Part shown: positions 51,724-60,020 of the stretch, in pieces
Numbering within the stretch: the stretch's first letter is position 1
How the letters are laid out: every line of letters starts with the position of its first letter
Assembly (NCBI GenBank): GCA_047631555.1
Contig: JBLHZY010000001.1
Location: forward strand, 744,001 to 808,000
Length of the DNA stretch: 64,000 nucleotides
Reading direction: 5' to 3'
From: JBLHZY01 sp047631555
GTDB lineage: Bacteria > Pseudomonadota > Alphaproteobacteria > Rhodobacterales > Rhodobacteraceae
Program-made: the position numbers and the translations under genes
Notes under the pieces: generated by a model
What the model saw: the letters and a program-made list of their open reading frames with translations, nothing else
Database searches by the model: none
Told to the model about the DNA's origin: nothing

Positions 51724-51776
51724 GCGGCCAGACTGCGGCCCGCCCGCGCGCTATTACGCACGCATGATCCCTTCAA

Positions 51777-51848
51777 GCGCGCACAAACCCTCTAGGCGCG
51801 CACAGTCCCTTTAAGCGCGCACAATCCCTTTAAGCGCGCACAATCCCA
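51777..51848. repeat. Four tandem 19-bp units at the proA 3' end
   Basis: Units at 51777, 51796, 51815 and 51834 with core GCGCGCACAATCCCTTTAA; the last is partial and lies inside the coding end of proA, and the TAA stop (51830-51832) sits at the junction of units three and four. The array extends outward from the stop codon, like the olsA array, and shares the gcgcgc/tttaa elements with it. Confidence 0.88.
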
Positions 51849-53101
51849 TCGCCCGTCACGAGATACTTAAACGACGTGAGCTGCTCGGCGCCAACGGGCC
51901 CGCGCGCATGCATCTTGCCCGTGGCAATGCCGATCTCTGCCCCCATGCCAAATTCGCCGCCATCGGCAAACTGCGTTGAAGTGTTGCGCATCAATATCGC
52001 GCTGTCGAGCCGCTGAAAGAAGCGATCGGCGGCTGCGTCATCCTCGGTGATGATGCAATCGGTGTGGTTCGAGCCATAGGTGCGGATATGGGCAATCGCA
52101 TCGTCGATGCTTTCAACAACCCGCGCCGCAATGATCATATCAAGGAACTCGCGCCCCCAATCATCGCCCTGCGCCGCAACCGTGCCCGCAACTTGCGCCA
52201 AGTCCGCATCCGCGCGCACCTCAACCCCTGCTGCAAGCAGCGCCGTCACCAGATCGCGCCCAAGCGTATCCGCCACGGCCCGGTGCACCAAAAGGCACTC
52301 GGCCGAGCCGCAAATTCCGGGGCGCCGGGTCTTGGCGTTGAGCAAAACCCGCATCGCTTTTTCAGGGTCGGCGGCCGCATCCACATAGACATGCACGATG
52401 CCCTCAAGATGGGCAAAAACCGGCACACGCGCTTCGCGTTGGACAAGCCCAACAAGCCCCTTACCGCCGCGCGGCACGATCACATCAATCGTCTCAACCA
52501 TGGTCAGCATCTCTTGAACCGCAGCGCGATCGCGCGTTGGAACAAGCTGGATCGCCGCCTCAGGCAGGCCCGCTGCGCGCAATCCCTCAACAAGGCAAGC
52601 GTGGATCGCGCCTGAGCTGTGCAAGCTTTCCGAACCGCCGCGCAGGATCACTGCATTGCCCGCCTTAAGACAAAGCGCGCCCGCATCCGCCGTCACATTC
52701 GGGCGGCTCTCATAAATAACCCCGATCACCCCAAGCGGCGTGCGCACGCGCTTGATATGCAGGCCCGTTGGCTGATCCCATTCGGTCATCACTACGCCTA
52801 CGGGGTCCTTTTGCGCCGCAACTGCGCGCAGACCTGCGGCAATACTTTCAACCCGGCCCTGATCAAGCAAAAGCCGGTCCAACATCGCCTCGGACAGGCC
52901 TTTTTCGCGGCCATAGTCCATATCGAGCGCATTGGCGGCAATGATCTCATCCGCGCGCGCCATTACCGCATCGGCCGCGGCCTCAAGGGCTTTTTGTTTG
53001 GCGGCACCCGGCGCAAAAGCAAGCTCGGCAGACGCGGCCCGCGCACGCGCGCCAATGGTGCTCATCAGAGCGGGAATATCGTTTGTATCCAGATCTTTCA
53101 T
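51830..53101 (-). CDS. proA: Gamma-glutamyl phosphate reductase
   Basis: A 423-residue NADPH-dependent enzyme that reduces glutamyl-5-phosphate to the semialdehyde for proline synthesis. The catalytic cysteine is in RRPGICGSAECLL, with the Rossmann-type TPLGVIGVIYESRPNVTADAGALCLKAGNAVILRGG region earlier and DWGREFLDMIIAARVVESIDDAIAHI later. It overlaps proB by four bases (ATGA). The last codons are part of a 19-bp tandem repeat. Confidence 0.96.
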   Translation of the reverse strand: MKDLDTNDIPALMSTIGARARAASAELAFAPGAAKQKALEAAADAVMARADEIIAANALDMDYGREKGLSEAMLDRLLLDQGRVESIAAGLRAVAAQKDPVGVVMTEWDQPTGLHIKRVRTPLGVIGVIYESRPNVTADAGALCLKAGNAVILRGGSESLHSSGAIHACLVEGLRAAGLPEAAIQLVPTRDRAAVQEMLTMVETIDVIVPRGGKGLVGLVQREARVPVFAHLEGIVHVYVDAAADPEKAMRVLLNAKTRRPGICGSAECLLVHRAVADTLGRDLVTALLAAGVEVRADADLAQVAGTVAAQGDDWGREFLDMIIAARVVESIDDAIAHIRTYGSNHTDCIITEDDAAADRFFQRLDSAILMRNTSTQFADGGEFGMGAEIGIATGKMHARGPVGAEQLTSFKYLVTGDGIVRA

Positions 53102-54204
53102 ATCACCATATCATCCCTGTGGATCAGCGCAGCGCGCCCCGGATAGCCTAGAATAGCCTCGATGTCACCAGATTGCGCGCCCTTAATCAAGCGCGCCTCC
53201 TCAGCCGTATAGCGCACAAGACCAAGGCCAATGCGCGCCCCGTCCGGCCCAAGAATAGCGACAGGCGCGCCGCGCCCAAAGCCGCCCTTAAGCCCAATAA
53301 CGCCCGCAGGCAGCAAAGAATTGCCCTTGTGCAGCGCACGAATGGCGCCCGCATCAACAGTGATCTCGCCGCGCGGCTTCATCGCGCCAATCCAGCGTTT
53401 GCGCGCGACATGCGGATCGCCTTGGGGGGTAAACCATGTGGCCCGCGCGCCGTTTTCAAGCGCTTGAAGCGGGCGCAGATCGCTGCCCTTGGCAATCGCC
53501 ATGGCGCAGCCGCCAGCCGTGGCAGTCTTGGCCGCCAACAGCTTGGTTTTCATCCCGCCTTTGGACAGGCCCGAAATCGGATCGCCCGCCATCGCCTCAA
53601 TCTTTGGTGTGATCTCATCGACCACAGGAAAGAACTCAACAGGCGCGGCCCCATGCGGATCGCCCGAATAAAGCCCATCCACATCCGAGAGCAAAATAAG
53701 CTGATCCGCGCCCACGGTGACCGCGATCTGCGCGGCCAGACGATCATTGTCGCCAAAGCGGATTTCATCGGTCGCGACGGTATCATTTTCGTTCACAATC
53801 GGCACGACCCCAAGCGCGAGAAGCTGTGCCAGCGTGGCGCGCGAATTGAGGTAGCGTTTGCGATCCGAAGTGTCCTCAAGCGTCATCAAAACCTGCGCGG
53901 TAATGATATCCAGCGGGACAAGCGCCTCTTCATAGGCGCGCGCAAGGCGGATTTGGCCAACGGCCGCGGCGGCTTGGGATTGCTCAAGCGGCAGCGCGCC
54001 ACCAGGCAAGCCAAGCACTTCGCGCCCCAAAGCAATCGAGCCGGAGGAAACAAGGATTACGCCTGTGCCACGCGCGCGGATCATCGCGACATCAGCGGCC
54101 AGTCCGGCCAGCCAATCCGCCCGCAAAGTCCCGCTGGCCCGATCCACCAAAAGCGCCGAGCCGATTTTGACAACCAGCAGGCGCGCGTCCTTTAGGGCTG
54201 CCAA
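53098..54204 (-). CDS. proB: Glutamate 5-kinase with PUA domain
   Basis: A 368-residue protein: amino-acid kinase domain (LVVKIGSALLVDRASG; VNENDTVATDEIRFGDNDRLAAQIA; GGMKTKLLAAKTATAGGCAMAIAKG) and a C-terminal PUA domain (ITVDAGAIRALHKGNSLLPAGVI). It performs the first, feedback-controlled step of proline synthesis. It overlaps obgE by 13 bases and proA by four, so the three genes are tightly coupled. Confidence 0.96.
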   Translation of the reverse strand: MAALKDARLLVVKIGSALLVDRASGTLRADWLAGLAADVAMIRARGTGVILVSSGSIALGREVLGLPGGALPLEQSQAAAAVGQIRLARAYEEALVPLDIITAQVLMTLEDTSDRKRYLNSRATLAQLLALGVVPIVNENDTVATDEIRFGDNDRLAAQIAVTVGADQLILLSDVDGLYSGDPHGAAPVEFFPVVDEITPKIEAMAGDPISGLSKGGMKTKLLAAKTATAGGCAMAIAKGSDLRPLQALENGARATWFTPQGDPHVARKRWIGAMKPRGEITVDAGAIRALHKGNSLLPAGVIGLKGGFGRGAPVAILGPDGARIGLGLVRYTAEEARLIKGAQSGDIEAILGYPGRAALIHRDDMVI

Positions 54205-55238
54205 GCTGCGTCCTCCTCTTCGCCCTCTTCTTCTTGTTTTACCCGCAGCCGGTCCATCGAAATCTCGGCCTTCAGCGCGCGCAAAACTTCCGTCACCCCA
54301 AGCTGCGCCACGCCAGACATCTCATAGACGCGCCCGCCACTGGCCGCCTCAAGAGCTGCGCGTTTTTCCGCAAGCTCCTCGGGGGCAATCGCATCAACCT
54401 TGTTAAGCACCGTCACGCGCGGCTTATTGGCAAGCGCCTCGGCATAAGCGTTCAGCTCGCCAATAATCGTGTCATGCGCCAAAGCGACATCATCGGCAGT
54501 GCCATCCACGAGGTGCAACAACACAGCGCAGCGCTCCACATGGCCCAAGAACAAATCCCCAAGGCCGCGCCCCTCAGAGGCGCCCTCGATCAAGCCCGGA
54601 ATATCCGCCACAACAAATTCAGCCCCATCAACCGCCACAACGCCCAAATTGGGCACCAGCGTCGTAAATGGGTAATCCGCGACTTTGGGGCGCGCGTTTG
54701 AGGTTGCTGCAAGAAACGTGCTTTTGCCCGCGTTCGGCAGGCCCAAGAGCCCGGCATCCGCAATCAGTTTGAGGCGCAGCCAGATGGTCCGCTCAACCCC
54801 CTCAAGGCCGGGATTGGCGCGCCGCGGCGCTTGGTTGGTGGCGCTTTTGAAATGCAAGTTGCCAAAGCCGCCATTGCCGCCCTTAGCCAGCAAGACCCGC
54901 TGCCCAACCTCGGTCATATCCGCCAGAACCGTTTCTTGATCCTCGTCAAGAATTTCAGTCCCCGCAGGCACGCGCAAAACGATATCATCGCCGTCCTTGC
55001 CGGTGCGGTTCTGGCCCATACCGGCCTGACCGTTGCGCGCAAAGAAATGCTGCTGATAGCGAAAATCGATCAGCGTATTGAGCCCGTCAACGGCCTCCGC
55101 CCAGACGTCGCCGCCGCGCCCGCCGTCGCCGCCATTGGGGCCGCCATATTCGATGTATTTCTCGCGGCGAAACGAGACGCAGCCGCCACCGCCGCCGCCG
55201 GATCGAATGTGGACTTTGCTCAGGTCGAGGAATTTCAT
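54192..55238 (-). CDS. obgE: GTPase Obg/CgtA
   Basis: A 348-residue GTPase for 50S assembly and stress signalling. The glycine-rich Obg fold is at the N-terminus (VHIRSGGGGGGCVSFRREKYIEYGGPNGGDGGRGGDVW), then the G domain with G1 GLPNAGKSTFL, G3 DIPGLIEGA, and G4 NKVD. The C-terminus is short and acidic (EEEGEEEDAAW). obgE-proB-proA is a common alphaproteobacterial order following rplU-rpmA. Confidence 0.97.
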   Translation of the reverse strand: MKFLDLSKVHIRSGGGGGGCVSFRREKYIEYGGPNGGDGGRGGDVWAEAVDGLNTLIDFRYQQHFFARNGQAGMGQNRTGKDGDDIVLRVPAGTEILDEDQETVLADMTEVGQRVLLAKGGNGGFGNLHFKSATNQAPRRANPGLEGVERTIWLRLKLIADAGLLGLPNAGKSTFLAATSNARPKVADYPFTTLVPNLGVVAVDGAEFVVADIPGLIEGASEGRGLGDLFLGHVERCAVLLHLVDGTADDVALAHDTIIGELNAYAEALANKPRVTVLNKVDAIAPEELAEKRAALEAASGGRVYEMSGVAQLGVTEVLRALKAEISMDRLRVKQEEEGEEEDAAWQP

Positions 55239-55377
55239 AATGCGGCCTTAAAAGGATGTGTTGCCCCGCGATACGTTACTATCGCGCTTTGCTCAAGTCT
55301 TGGGGCATTGGGATGGATCGGATTGCGGGCGGGGTTTTCGGTAAAATCGGCGTGGAATTCAGCGCTGCGCGGGCAGA

Positions 55378-55406
55378 TTTTGAGTATTTAGGCCAAGAAA
55401 AAGCCG
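55378..55406 (+). repeat. Single copy of the dispersed intergenic repeat
   Basis: TTTGAGTATTTAGGCCAAGA followed by AAAAGCCGG matches the copies at 43243 and 46075. It lies in the 280-base gap between the GNAT gene and obgE, which otherwise contains no gene. Confidence 0.8.
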
Positions 55407-55518
55407 GCCTGGGGCGCAGCGCTTGCGAAAGCGGCGCGCCGATCCAGATGAACTTGGAGCGGCAATGCCTTGATTTGGTTAAGTTTTGACGGACCTCACT
55501 TGCCGCGCGGCTGGCCCC

Positions 55519-56061
55519 TTAGGTGATTTTGCGCAGATATGTCCATGTCGGCACGATGGCATTGCGCGCAACCGAGAAGGTCTCCGCCTCGCCCAAATAT
55601 TCGAACCCGTTGTTTTTGACCACACGCGCAGAAGCGGCATTATCTTGGAAAACCTCGGCAAAAAGCGTCTTTGAGTTTTGCGGATTGGTCTCGATGATGG
55701 CCCGCAGCGCCCCAGAGGCAAGCCCGGTCCCCCAAAAGGCAGGCGCGACCCAGTAGCCCACTTCGGATTGATCCCGCTCCATTGGATTGAGGCTGATCAC
55801 GCCAAGCACTTCGCTGAGGTCCGAATTGGAGCCATCAAGCGCCCAAGTTTGATTGGGATTGCCGGGCGCAAGCACGCGCGTGATGAAGGCCTCGGTTGAG
55901 CCGGGCGGCAAGGGATGCGGAATGGAGCGGGTAAAGCGCGCCACGCGTTCATCGCCTGCATACATCGACAAAAGCCCCGCATCCGAGGCGCGCAAAGGGC
56001 GCAGCACGAAACGGTCTGTCTCAATCACGGGTGGCAGGGCCACTTGGGTTATCAGGGTCAT
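55519..56061 (-). CDS. GNAT N-acetyltransferase, RimJ/RimL type
   Basis: A 180-residue protein with the RimL-type pattern: ETDRFVLRPLRASDAGLLSMYAGDERVARFT at the N-terminus, the acetyl-CoA strand region EVGYWVAPAFWGTGLASGALRAII, and NAASARVVKNNGFEYLGEAETF. It acetylates a protein N-terminus or small molecule; the target is unknown. Position between rpmA and obgE is common in Rhodobacterales. Confidence 0.9.
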   Translation of the reverse strand: MTLITQVALPPVIETDRFVLRPLRASDAGLLSMYAGDERVARFTRSIPHPLPPGSTEAFITRVLAPGNPNQTWALDGSNSDLSEVLGVISLNPMERDQSEVGYWVAPAFWGTGLASGALRAIIETNPQNSKTLFAEVFQDNAASARVVKNNGFEYLGEAETFSVARNAIVPTWTYLRKIT

Positions 56062-56212
56062 ATAGCCCTCCTTTCGGGGAGGAATTCTTCAACTTATGGT
56101 ACGCAATTGGCGATGCCAGCGGCGCCAGAGGCCGCAACGGCGGCTATCACAAGACTACTATCAATTTGTAAACAAAGCGCTTCAAAGCGAAGGCGCAGGA
56201 GAGAACGAGAAA

Positions 56213-56237
56213 GGGGACCGGCTTGGCGCCGATCCCC
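56213..56237 (-). terminator. Hairpin after rpmA
   Basis: GGGGACCGGC and GCCGATCCCC pair (one mismatch) around a five-base loop 26 bases after the rpmA stop. The downstream minus-strand sequence is T-rich but interrupted. Confidence 0.65.
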
Positions 56238-56262
56238 CTAATTTTTAACCTAAGGTCTCGGT

Positions 56263-56532
56263 TTATTCTGCGGCTTTTGCTGCCGGGAGAACCGAAATAA
56301 AGGTGCGGCCCTTGAGGCCTTTGTGGAATGTCACTGCACCTTCAGTAACGGCAAAGATTGTGTGGTCGCGACCAAGGCCAACGCCCTCGCCTGGCCAAAA
56401 CTTTGTGCCGCGCTGACGCACGATGATATTTCCGGGGATCGCTTTTTGACCACCGTAGAGTTTTACACCAAGGCGGCGACCAGCTGAGTCGCGGCCGTTG
56501 CGGGATGAACCACCAGCTTTTTTGTGTGCCAT
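56263..56532 (-). CDS. rpmA: 50S ribosomal protein L27 (bL27)
   Basis: An 89-residue protein beginning MAHKKAGGSSRNGRDSAGRRLGVKLYGGQ, the universal L27 start with the basic N-terminal arm near the peptidyl transferase centre. It follows rplU by six bases. Confidence 0.98.
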   Translation of the reverse strand: MAHKKAGGSSRNGRDSAGRRLGVKLYGGQKAIPGNIIVRQRGTKFWPGEGVGLGRDHTIFAVTEGAVTFHKGLKGRTFISVLPAAKAAE

Positions 56533-56538
56533 GGGGTC

Positions 56539-57099
56539 TTACTCCTTATCAGCTGCTTTTTTAGCGGCTGGCTTTTTGGCCGGCGCTTTTTTAGCAGCAG
56601 GTTTCTTTTCAGCAGCGGCGGCTTTGGCCTTTGGAGCTGCTTTTGCTTTTGGCGCAGCAGCTTTTTCCGCTTTGGGAGCAGCCGCTTTTTTGGCCGCCGG
56701 CTTTTTCGCCGCTGGCTTCTTTGCCTCAGGCGATGCAACGGAGGCAGGAGCAGAAGCGGCACCGATGGCTGCTTTTACGCCGGACTTATCCGCGCCTTTT
56801 TCGAGAATATCTGTGATGCGCAGCAATGTGAGTTGCTGGCGGTGGCCTTTGGTGCGCTGTGAGCCGTGCTTACGGCGACGCTTAACGAAGTGAATCGTCT
56901 TTACGCCTTTGATCTGCTCGATAACTTCGGCCTGAACCCCAGCACCCGCAACAAGCGGCGCGCCAACAGTTGTACCAACCATCAGAACATCATTGAATTG
57001 GATCGTTTCACCAGCATCAGCAGCGAGTTTCTCTACGCGCAGCACATCGCCGCTTTGAACCCGATACTGTTTGCCACCAGTCTTAAGGACTGCAAACAT
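56539..57099 (-). CDS. rplU: 50S ribosomal protein L21 (bL21) with Ala/Lys-rich C-terminal tail
   Basis: A 186-residue protein starting at 57099 (MFAVLKTGGKQYRVQSGDVL), with AAGGAA upstream. The core of about 103 residues ends in RRKHGSQRTKGHRQQLTLLRI. The remaining 80 residues are a low-complexity AAPKAEKAAAPKAK-type tail, histone H1-like. Similar tails occur in other Rhodobacterales L21 proteins, so this is a lineage trait, possibly a disordered RNA-binding arm. Confidence 0.96.
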   Translation of the reverse strand: MFAVLKTGGKQYRVQSGDVLRVEKLAADAGETIQFNDVLMVGTTVGAPLVAGAGVQAEVIEQIKGVKTIHFVKRRRKHGSQRTKGHRQQLTLLRITDILEKGADKSGVKAAIGAASAPASVASPEAKKPAAKKPAAKKAAAPKAEKAAAPKAKAAPKAKAAAAEKKPAAKKAPAKKPAAKKAADKE

Positions 57100-57147
57100 G
57101 CGTCTTTCCTTCATCTACCGCGTTCTGTGGCCCCCTATTGAAAGGGT

Positions 57148-57176
57148 GTTCGTGAAGCTTGCGCTTCGCCTCGAAC
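57148..57176 (-). promoter_or_regulatory. Hairpin in the rplU leader
   Basis: On the minus strand, GTTCG and CGAAC enclose GAAGC-GCAA-GCTTC, a two-part stem with a GNRA-type GCAA loop, starting 49 bases before the rplU start. Ribosomal-protein leaders often hold autoregulatory structures; no match to a known L21 leader is claimed. Confidence 0.45.
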
Positions 57177-57276
57177 GGCGCGCCCCAATGGGCGTCATTT
57201 AAAAAATCCGGGCAGAATCCCTGCTCCAGAACCGGGCTTATCTAAGGAATGCGCCTTTTAGTCAAGGCCAAAGCGG

Positions 57277-58092
57277 CTATAAATCCTCGCCCGAGAGGAA
57301 CTGCGCCGCGCCAAGCCCAAGCCCGCGCGAAACGCCGACATACATCTCATCAAAAGCGGCAAAAAGCGCGCGGTTCAGCGCCTTGCCCTCATCCGTCCCA
57401 GACAATGCGATATAGGCCTCCAAATCCGCATCTTCCAACGGCTGATAGGCCAGCCCAAGGAAGCTTTGCACCCAAATTTCGGTCTCATCGCGGATGCTCT
57501 CTTCTTGGCCCCAAACATCGGTGATGATCTGCTCTTGGGTCAGTTGCTCTTCAAACGCGCCGCCATCCGCAAGGCCTGTATAAAACGCATAAGAGGCATT
57601 CAGCGCCCCAACGACATTGGTCTCAACCAGATCATTGGCCGCGCTGAACCGTTCCAAAAGTTGGTAGCGCGGCGTATCTTCTTCGGCGGCATGGACAGCA
57701 GCCTCTTTGGCAGCTTCCTCAAGATCATTGTCCAACATCGCGCGGCGCGCCGACAACTCAAGCTCGGTAAACATCTGCCCGCGCTCTGAGGTAAAGAAAG
57801 CCTCAAGCGGCGCAAGATCCGTGCCCTCAAGCTCGGTCTCAAGGCGCGCCAGAACGACCTCTTCCAACCCATCCGCATCATAAATCTTGTCGATCACCTG
57901 ATCCCAAGCGCTGCCACCGCGCGCGCCAAACATCTCGGCTGCGATCTCTTGACCATACTCAAGCCCCTCAATGCGCATCACCTCAACAACGCCGCGGATT
58001 TGCAAAGCCTGCGCCAAAGCATCAACCCGCCGCTCCGCCATCGCAGGCAGCGCGCTCAGCACCGCGCAAAAAGTGAGTATCAAGCGCAACAT
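57277..58092 (-). CDS. DUF2059 protein with signal peptide
   Basis: A 271-residue exported protein starting at 58092 (MLRLILTFCAVLSALPAMA), with GAGAGGA seven bases upstream; a start two codons earlier is possible, and the long open frame beyond is not conserved. The mature part is helical and acidic, with the DUF2059 region LAPLEAFFTSERGQMFTELELSARRAMLD. Likely periplasmic, function unknown. It is preceded by a long gene-free stretch. Confidence 0.82.
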   Translation of the reverse strand: MLRLILTFCAVLSALPAMAERRVDALAQALQIRGVVEVMRIEGLEYGQEIAAEMFGARGGSAWDQVIDKIYDADGLEEVVLARLETELEGTDLAPLEAFFTSERGQMFTELELSARRAMLDNDLEEAAKEAAVHAAEEDTPRYQLLERFSAANDLVETNVVGALNASYAFYTGLADGGAFEEQLTQEQIITDVWGQEESIRDETEIWVQSFLGLAYQPLEDADLEAYIALSGTDEGKALNRALFAAFDEMYVGVSRGLGLGAAQFLSGEDL

Positions 58093-58495
58093 CGACATTC
58101 CTCTCAAAGGGCGCATCATAGGTCGCCCCAGCAGGCCAGCCCATTCCAATGCTGCCCTAAGGGGTAAGCATAGCGCGCCGCTTTTCCAAGCCCCTGCCGC
58201 CGGTTCGCGCCAATTTATCGCGCAAATTTGTTCAATAAACCCGCAGCAGCCCCCTGCCCGAAGCTGCCGCCTCTTTGTTGGCGGCCAATGCGGGCAAATA
58301 TGCCATGCCGCACAGCGCCCCAACTGCGCACCAGTCCTGCCAAACCTCGCGCCATTTGCGCAGACCCGCCCACCATGCGCACCGCGAAAGTCAGCCCCAA
58401 TTCGCGCCCCAAACCCCGCCTCATTCACATTCAGAGCGAAAAGAGGTTGCACACCCCCGCCCGCCTCGCTAAATCACGCGCCACCAGATCCCCGC
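58093..58495. other. 403-base stretch without a gene
   Basis: GC-rich DNA between the DUF2059 gene and tRNA-Ser. Open readings exist on both strands but none has a ribosome site, motif or plausible composition. It should contain the promoters of both neighbours; nothing else is recognised. Confidence 0.5.
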
Positions 58496-58585
58496 GGAGA
58501 GATGCCGGAGTGGTCGAACGGGGCGGTCTCGAAAACCGTTGAGCCTTCACGGGTTCCCAGGGTTCGAATCCCTGTCTCTCCGCCA
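58496..58585 (+). tRNA. tRNA-Ser(CGA), including CCA end
   Basis: The sequence folds as a class II tRNA: acceptor GGAGAGA with TCTCTCC, D arm, anticodon stem GCGGT/ACCGT with loop CTCGAAA (anticodon CGA at 58530-58532, decoding UCG), a long variable arm (TTGAGCCTTCACGGGTTCCC region), T arm GGGTTCGAATCC, and an encoded GCCA end. It sits at the boundary of the AT-rich accessory stretch. Confidence 0.95.
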
Positions 58586-58846
58586 ATAGGTCGACGTTAG
58601 TCATTGTTTTGCAATGATATTTCAGCGAACCTCAACGTGATATCCCCCTTTCTGCCCCCCTGCATGTTTGTATAGGGCTGGATACTGGTGGATACGCAAA
58701 TTGGCTATGAAAATGTTAATGATTGGTCGAACCCGATTTTCGGTAACACCCCGCGGGAGTTTTCGAAATCATTATGAACACTATGGCTGAGCCCCATTAA
58801 AAATGGAGGGATTACCATGTAAGCGGGTTGGCTTCTGTTCCTGACA

Positions 58847-59209
58847 TTACTTAGTCTCCTCTATACCCCAATAGTCTATTCCAGCGCCCGAATTCAATGC
58901 TGCGAAATAGTAATATGTTTTTCCCAAATTCGATTTAGCGCTTTGGCACTCGCCGGTAACTTCACGACTATCTACTTCGGCTCCTCTCGTAATTTTGCAG
59001 TCTTCAAAAGAGATTAATGCCACGAATCCCTCCTGCGACGCTGTTTTAAAATAGTGTGAGGTGACCGTTCTTAAATATTCAGACTCCGTTGGTTTTCCCA
59101 CAAGATACCAAAGGAATTGACTGAGCATGAATCCCGCAAAAAAAATGGCGGCTGAGATTTTTTTGTTATGCACGTTTCTGTTCGCTTCTGTATGAGCTGA
59201 TACAATCAA
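58847..59209 (-). CDS. 120-residue unknown, one membrane helix
   Basis: The N-terminus has a hydrophobic helix (KISAAIFFAGFMLSQFLWYL) after a basic segment, then a soluble domain with two cysteines that could form a disulfide (FEDCKITRG and GECQSAKS). Probably inserted in or exported through the inner membrane. AT-rich, in the accessory region behind tRNA-Ser; no family recognised. Confidence 0.5.
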   Translation of the reverse strand: MIVSAHTEANRNVHNKKISAAIFFAGFMLSQFLWYLVGKPTESEYLRTVTSHYFKTASQEGFVALISFEDCKITRGAEVDSREVTGECQSAKSNLGKTYYYFAALNSGAGIDYWGIEETK

Positions 59210-59536
59210 AAAGTTTGGTACGGCGACTTACGCCGCCCCTTTTTGCCGGGAACATTGATGAGGTGATTTCGGACACTTGTCTGCCGCTCCTACACAACGA
59301 TGCACTTATCCTTTGACTACGGTTTTACGACCGAAGGCCAAATACGCCGCCTCCAAAATACCGCCAATTATCAAAAATAGTTCCACCGAAATTCCTTACA
59401 TGGCGCTAGCGTAAGGATCACAAGTTTTGCGTATTCTGTAAATATACAAAACTCCTTACCTTTGGCCCATCGGCCTACCCCCGAAATTTCCCATACCTCA
59501 ATGTAGAGTTTGCTCAACGTTCGAAGAGGCAAACCA
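59210..59536. other. 327-base AT-rich stretch without a supported gene
   Basis: A 70-codon minus-strand reading at 59371-59583 runs into the IS3 remnant and has no motif, so it is not called. No terminal repeats are identified. The sequence directly before 59537 resembles IS3-family leaders (gaagaggcaaacc). Confidence 0.5.
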
Positions 59537-59785
59537 ATGCAACTGACTCTTTTTACCAAGGCCCAAATTATTGGGATGGTCAAAGAATAAGAAGCCGGGA
59601 TGCCAACGGCAGAGATGTGTCGCAGACATGGCCTGAGCCCAGCGTCATTCTACAAGTTCAAAGCCAAATACGGTGCCATAAACGGGACTGATACCCATCA
59701 ACTCAAATTTCTGGAGTATGAGAATACGAAGTTGAAGCGCCTACTTGCCGACGCGATGGTGGACAATGCTGTTTTTAAGGGTTGA
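59537..59785 (+). pseudogene. Decayed IS3-family transposase OrfA fragment
   Basis: From the ATG at 59537 the reading is MQLTLFTKAQIIGMVKE, a TAA stop at 59588, then in the same frame EAGMPTAEMCRRHGLSPASFYKFKAKYG and KLKRLLADAMVDNAVFKG. This is OrfA of the IS3 (IS407-like) family; the stop replaces what is normally a glutamine (CAA to TAA), and the C-terminus is truncated. OrfB is absent. Confidence 0.85.
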
Positions 59786-59842
59786 ATTCACAAATGAAGT
59801 ATAGATTTTATACTAAGGTTCTGAATTGCATGGCGTTACTAT

Positions 59843-59943
59843 ATGGGCCGCTGCTACTCTCACCTGAGCTTTGAAGAGCGCCGTCAGATTGCCCGCTAGC
59901 GAAATGCCAATATGCCGGTGCGCGAAATCGCCGACCGGCTGTC
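59843..59943 (+). pseudogene. IS30-family transposase fragment
   Basis: Reading from 59843 gives MGRCYSHLSFEERRQIAR, a TAG at 59897, then RNANMPVREIADRL in frame, matching the N-terminal HTH of IS30-type transposases, in which a tryptophan usually stands at the stop position. The rest is missing. A short dyad (ggctcca...ttggagcc) follows at about 59944-59970. Confidence 0.75.
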
Positions 59944-60020
59944 TAGGCTCCAGACACATTAATTTGGAGCCAGAACAAAACAGTGGCTACGAGCGCGATG
60001 CCTTGGCAAAATCCGCCCCT

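Noticed and set aside
58586..58846. Integrase or attachment repeat directly behind tRNA-Ser
   Set aside because: No tyrosine-recombinase motif is readable in any frame and the tRNA 3' end is not repeated downstream as far as I can see.
59371..59583. 70-codon minus-strand reading behind tRNA-Ser
   Set aside because: It overlaps the start of the IS3 OrfA remnant on the other strand and shows no ribosome site or motif.
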